This document shows positions 14,191-14,311 of a stretch of 14,311 nt of DNA, piece after piece; position 1 is the first letter of the stretch, and every line of letters starts with the position of its first letter. Both the position numbers and the translations under genes were made by a program. This DNA is from Bacteroidota bacterium (GTDB lineage: Bacteria; Bacteroidota; Bacteroidia; Flavobacteriales; Crocinitomicaceae): the NCBI GenBank assembly GCA_029558435.1, contig JAKQEZ010000462.1, positions 1 through 14,311 on the forward strand, written 5' to 3'. A model generated the notes under the pieces. That model was not told where the DNA came from. It searched no databases and saw only the letters and a program-made list of their open reading frames with translations.

Positions 14191-14311
14191 TGCAACTTTT
14201 AGATTTTACGTCAAAATAACTTCAAAACAGGAAGGAAACCTGTAAGATTTCCCTCTCTGTTTCTAGGAAAGTGTTATTTTACCCCGTTAAATCGCCAAAA
14301 ATAAAGTTGTA
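14191..14311. repeat. Nested imperfect palindrome (about 121 bp) at the right edge
   Basis: Complementary arms nest around one centre: 14191-14199 with 14303-14311 (TGCAACTTT/AAAGTTGTA, one G-T), 14203-14207 with 14298-14302, 14213-14220 with 14273-14280 (AAAATAAC/GTTATTTT), 14225-14230 with 14257-14262 (AAACAG/CTGTTT), and 14234-14238 with 14248-14252 (GGAAA/TTTCC). It may be a structured leader of the lipoprotein mRNA, a small miniature transposable element, or a hairpin-type terminator. It lies against the window end, so the outer boundary is uncertain. Confidence 0.5.
14296..14303 (-). promoter_or_regulatory. -7 box (TATTTTTG) upstream of the lipoprotein pair
   Basis: The minus strand reads TATTTTTG, an exact TAnnTTTG match. 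The -33 position falls beyond the window. If used, the message would start near 14290 with a leader of about 130 bases through the palindrome, before the ATG at 14156. The box lies inside the palindrome's outer arm, so it could be coincidental. Confidence 0.35.

Noticed and set aside
14191..14311. Integron attC site
   Set aside because: The ends read TGCAAC and GTTGTA, which do not fit the RYYYAAC and GTTRRRY core sites, and no integrase or cassette array is visible.
1..14311. CRISPR array, insertion sequence, tRNA or rRNA
   Set aside because: No regularly spaced repeats, transposase motifs, cloverleaf or conserved rRNA segments were seen on either strand.

Overview
The window looks like chromosomal DNA of a low-GC member of the phylum Bacteroidota, probably close to Flavobacteriia. 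The signs are a secreted protein with a type IX secretion (T9SS) type A sorting domain, a PorE-like envelope protein (TPR, PD40 propeller, CRD, OmpA_C), a TonB-dependent receptor, short lipoproteins, few Shine-Dalgarno sequences, and several exact copies of the Bacteroidota -7 box TAnnTTTG, two of them with a TTG or TTTG element exactly 19 bp upstream.

Left block (1-10035, all minus strand, read from right to left). A TPP (thiamine pyrophosphate) riboswitch with a near-ideal promoter (10217-10247) precedes a TonB-dependent receptor. Five bases after the receptor comes an acyl-CoA-dehydrogenase-fold flavoenzyme, and the unit ends at a strong hairpin plus T-tract terminator (6617-6656). This reads as a thiamine-regulated uptake operon with an unexpected enzyme. 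Next, from its own promoter, comes a 719-residue T9SS-secreted, cysteine-rich protein. A perfect 12-bp inverted repeat at its end runs almost into the start codon of the PorE-like protein. After that come a small cysteine-containing lipoprotein, a membrane-bound FlaA1/CapD-type nucleotide-sugar dehydratase, and the start of a hotdog-fold thioesterase cut by the window edge.

Middle block (10407-12524, plus strand), divergent from the thiamine operon: a short charged protein of unknown role, an HD-domain phosphohydrolase of the dGTPase/SAMHD1-like type, and, 6 bases later, a membrane-anchored thioredoxin-like protein with a CPFC motif.

Right block (12525-14311, minus strand): two coupled lipoprotein genes in visibly AT-richer DNA. 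One is a large, possibly propeller-like lipoprotein. The other is a small thioredoxin-like lipoprotein with a CQPC motif, whose stop codon directly abuts that of the convergent CPFC gene. The right edge holds a nested, about 121-bp imperfect palindrome and a -7 box.

The most interesting points are the acyl-CoA-dehydrogenase-like enzyme under apparent TPP control, the divergent 3' half of that aptamer, the hairpin on the start of the PorE-like gene, and the right-edge palindrome. No CRISPR array, insertion sequence, rRNA or tRNA was seen. All family calls are from recognising motifs by eye; nothing was searched.
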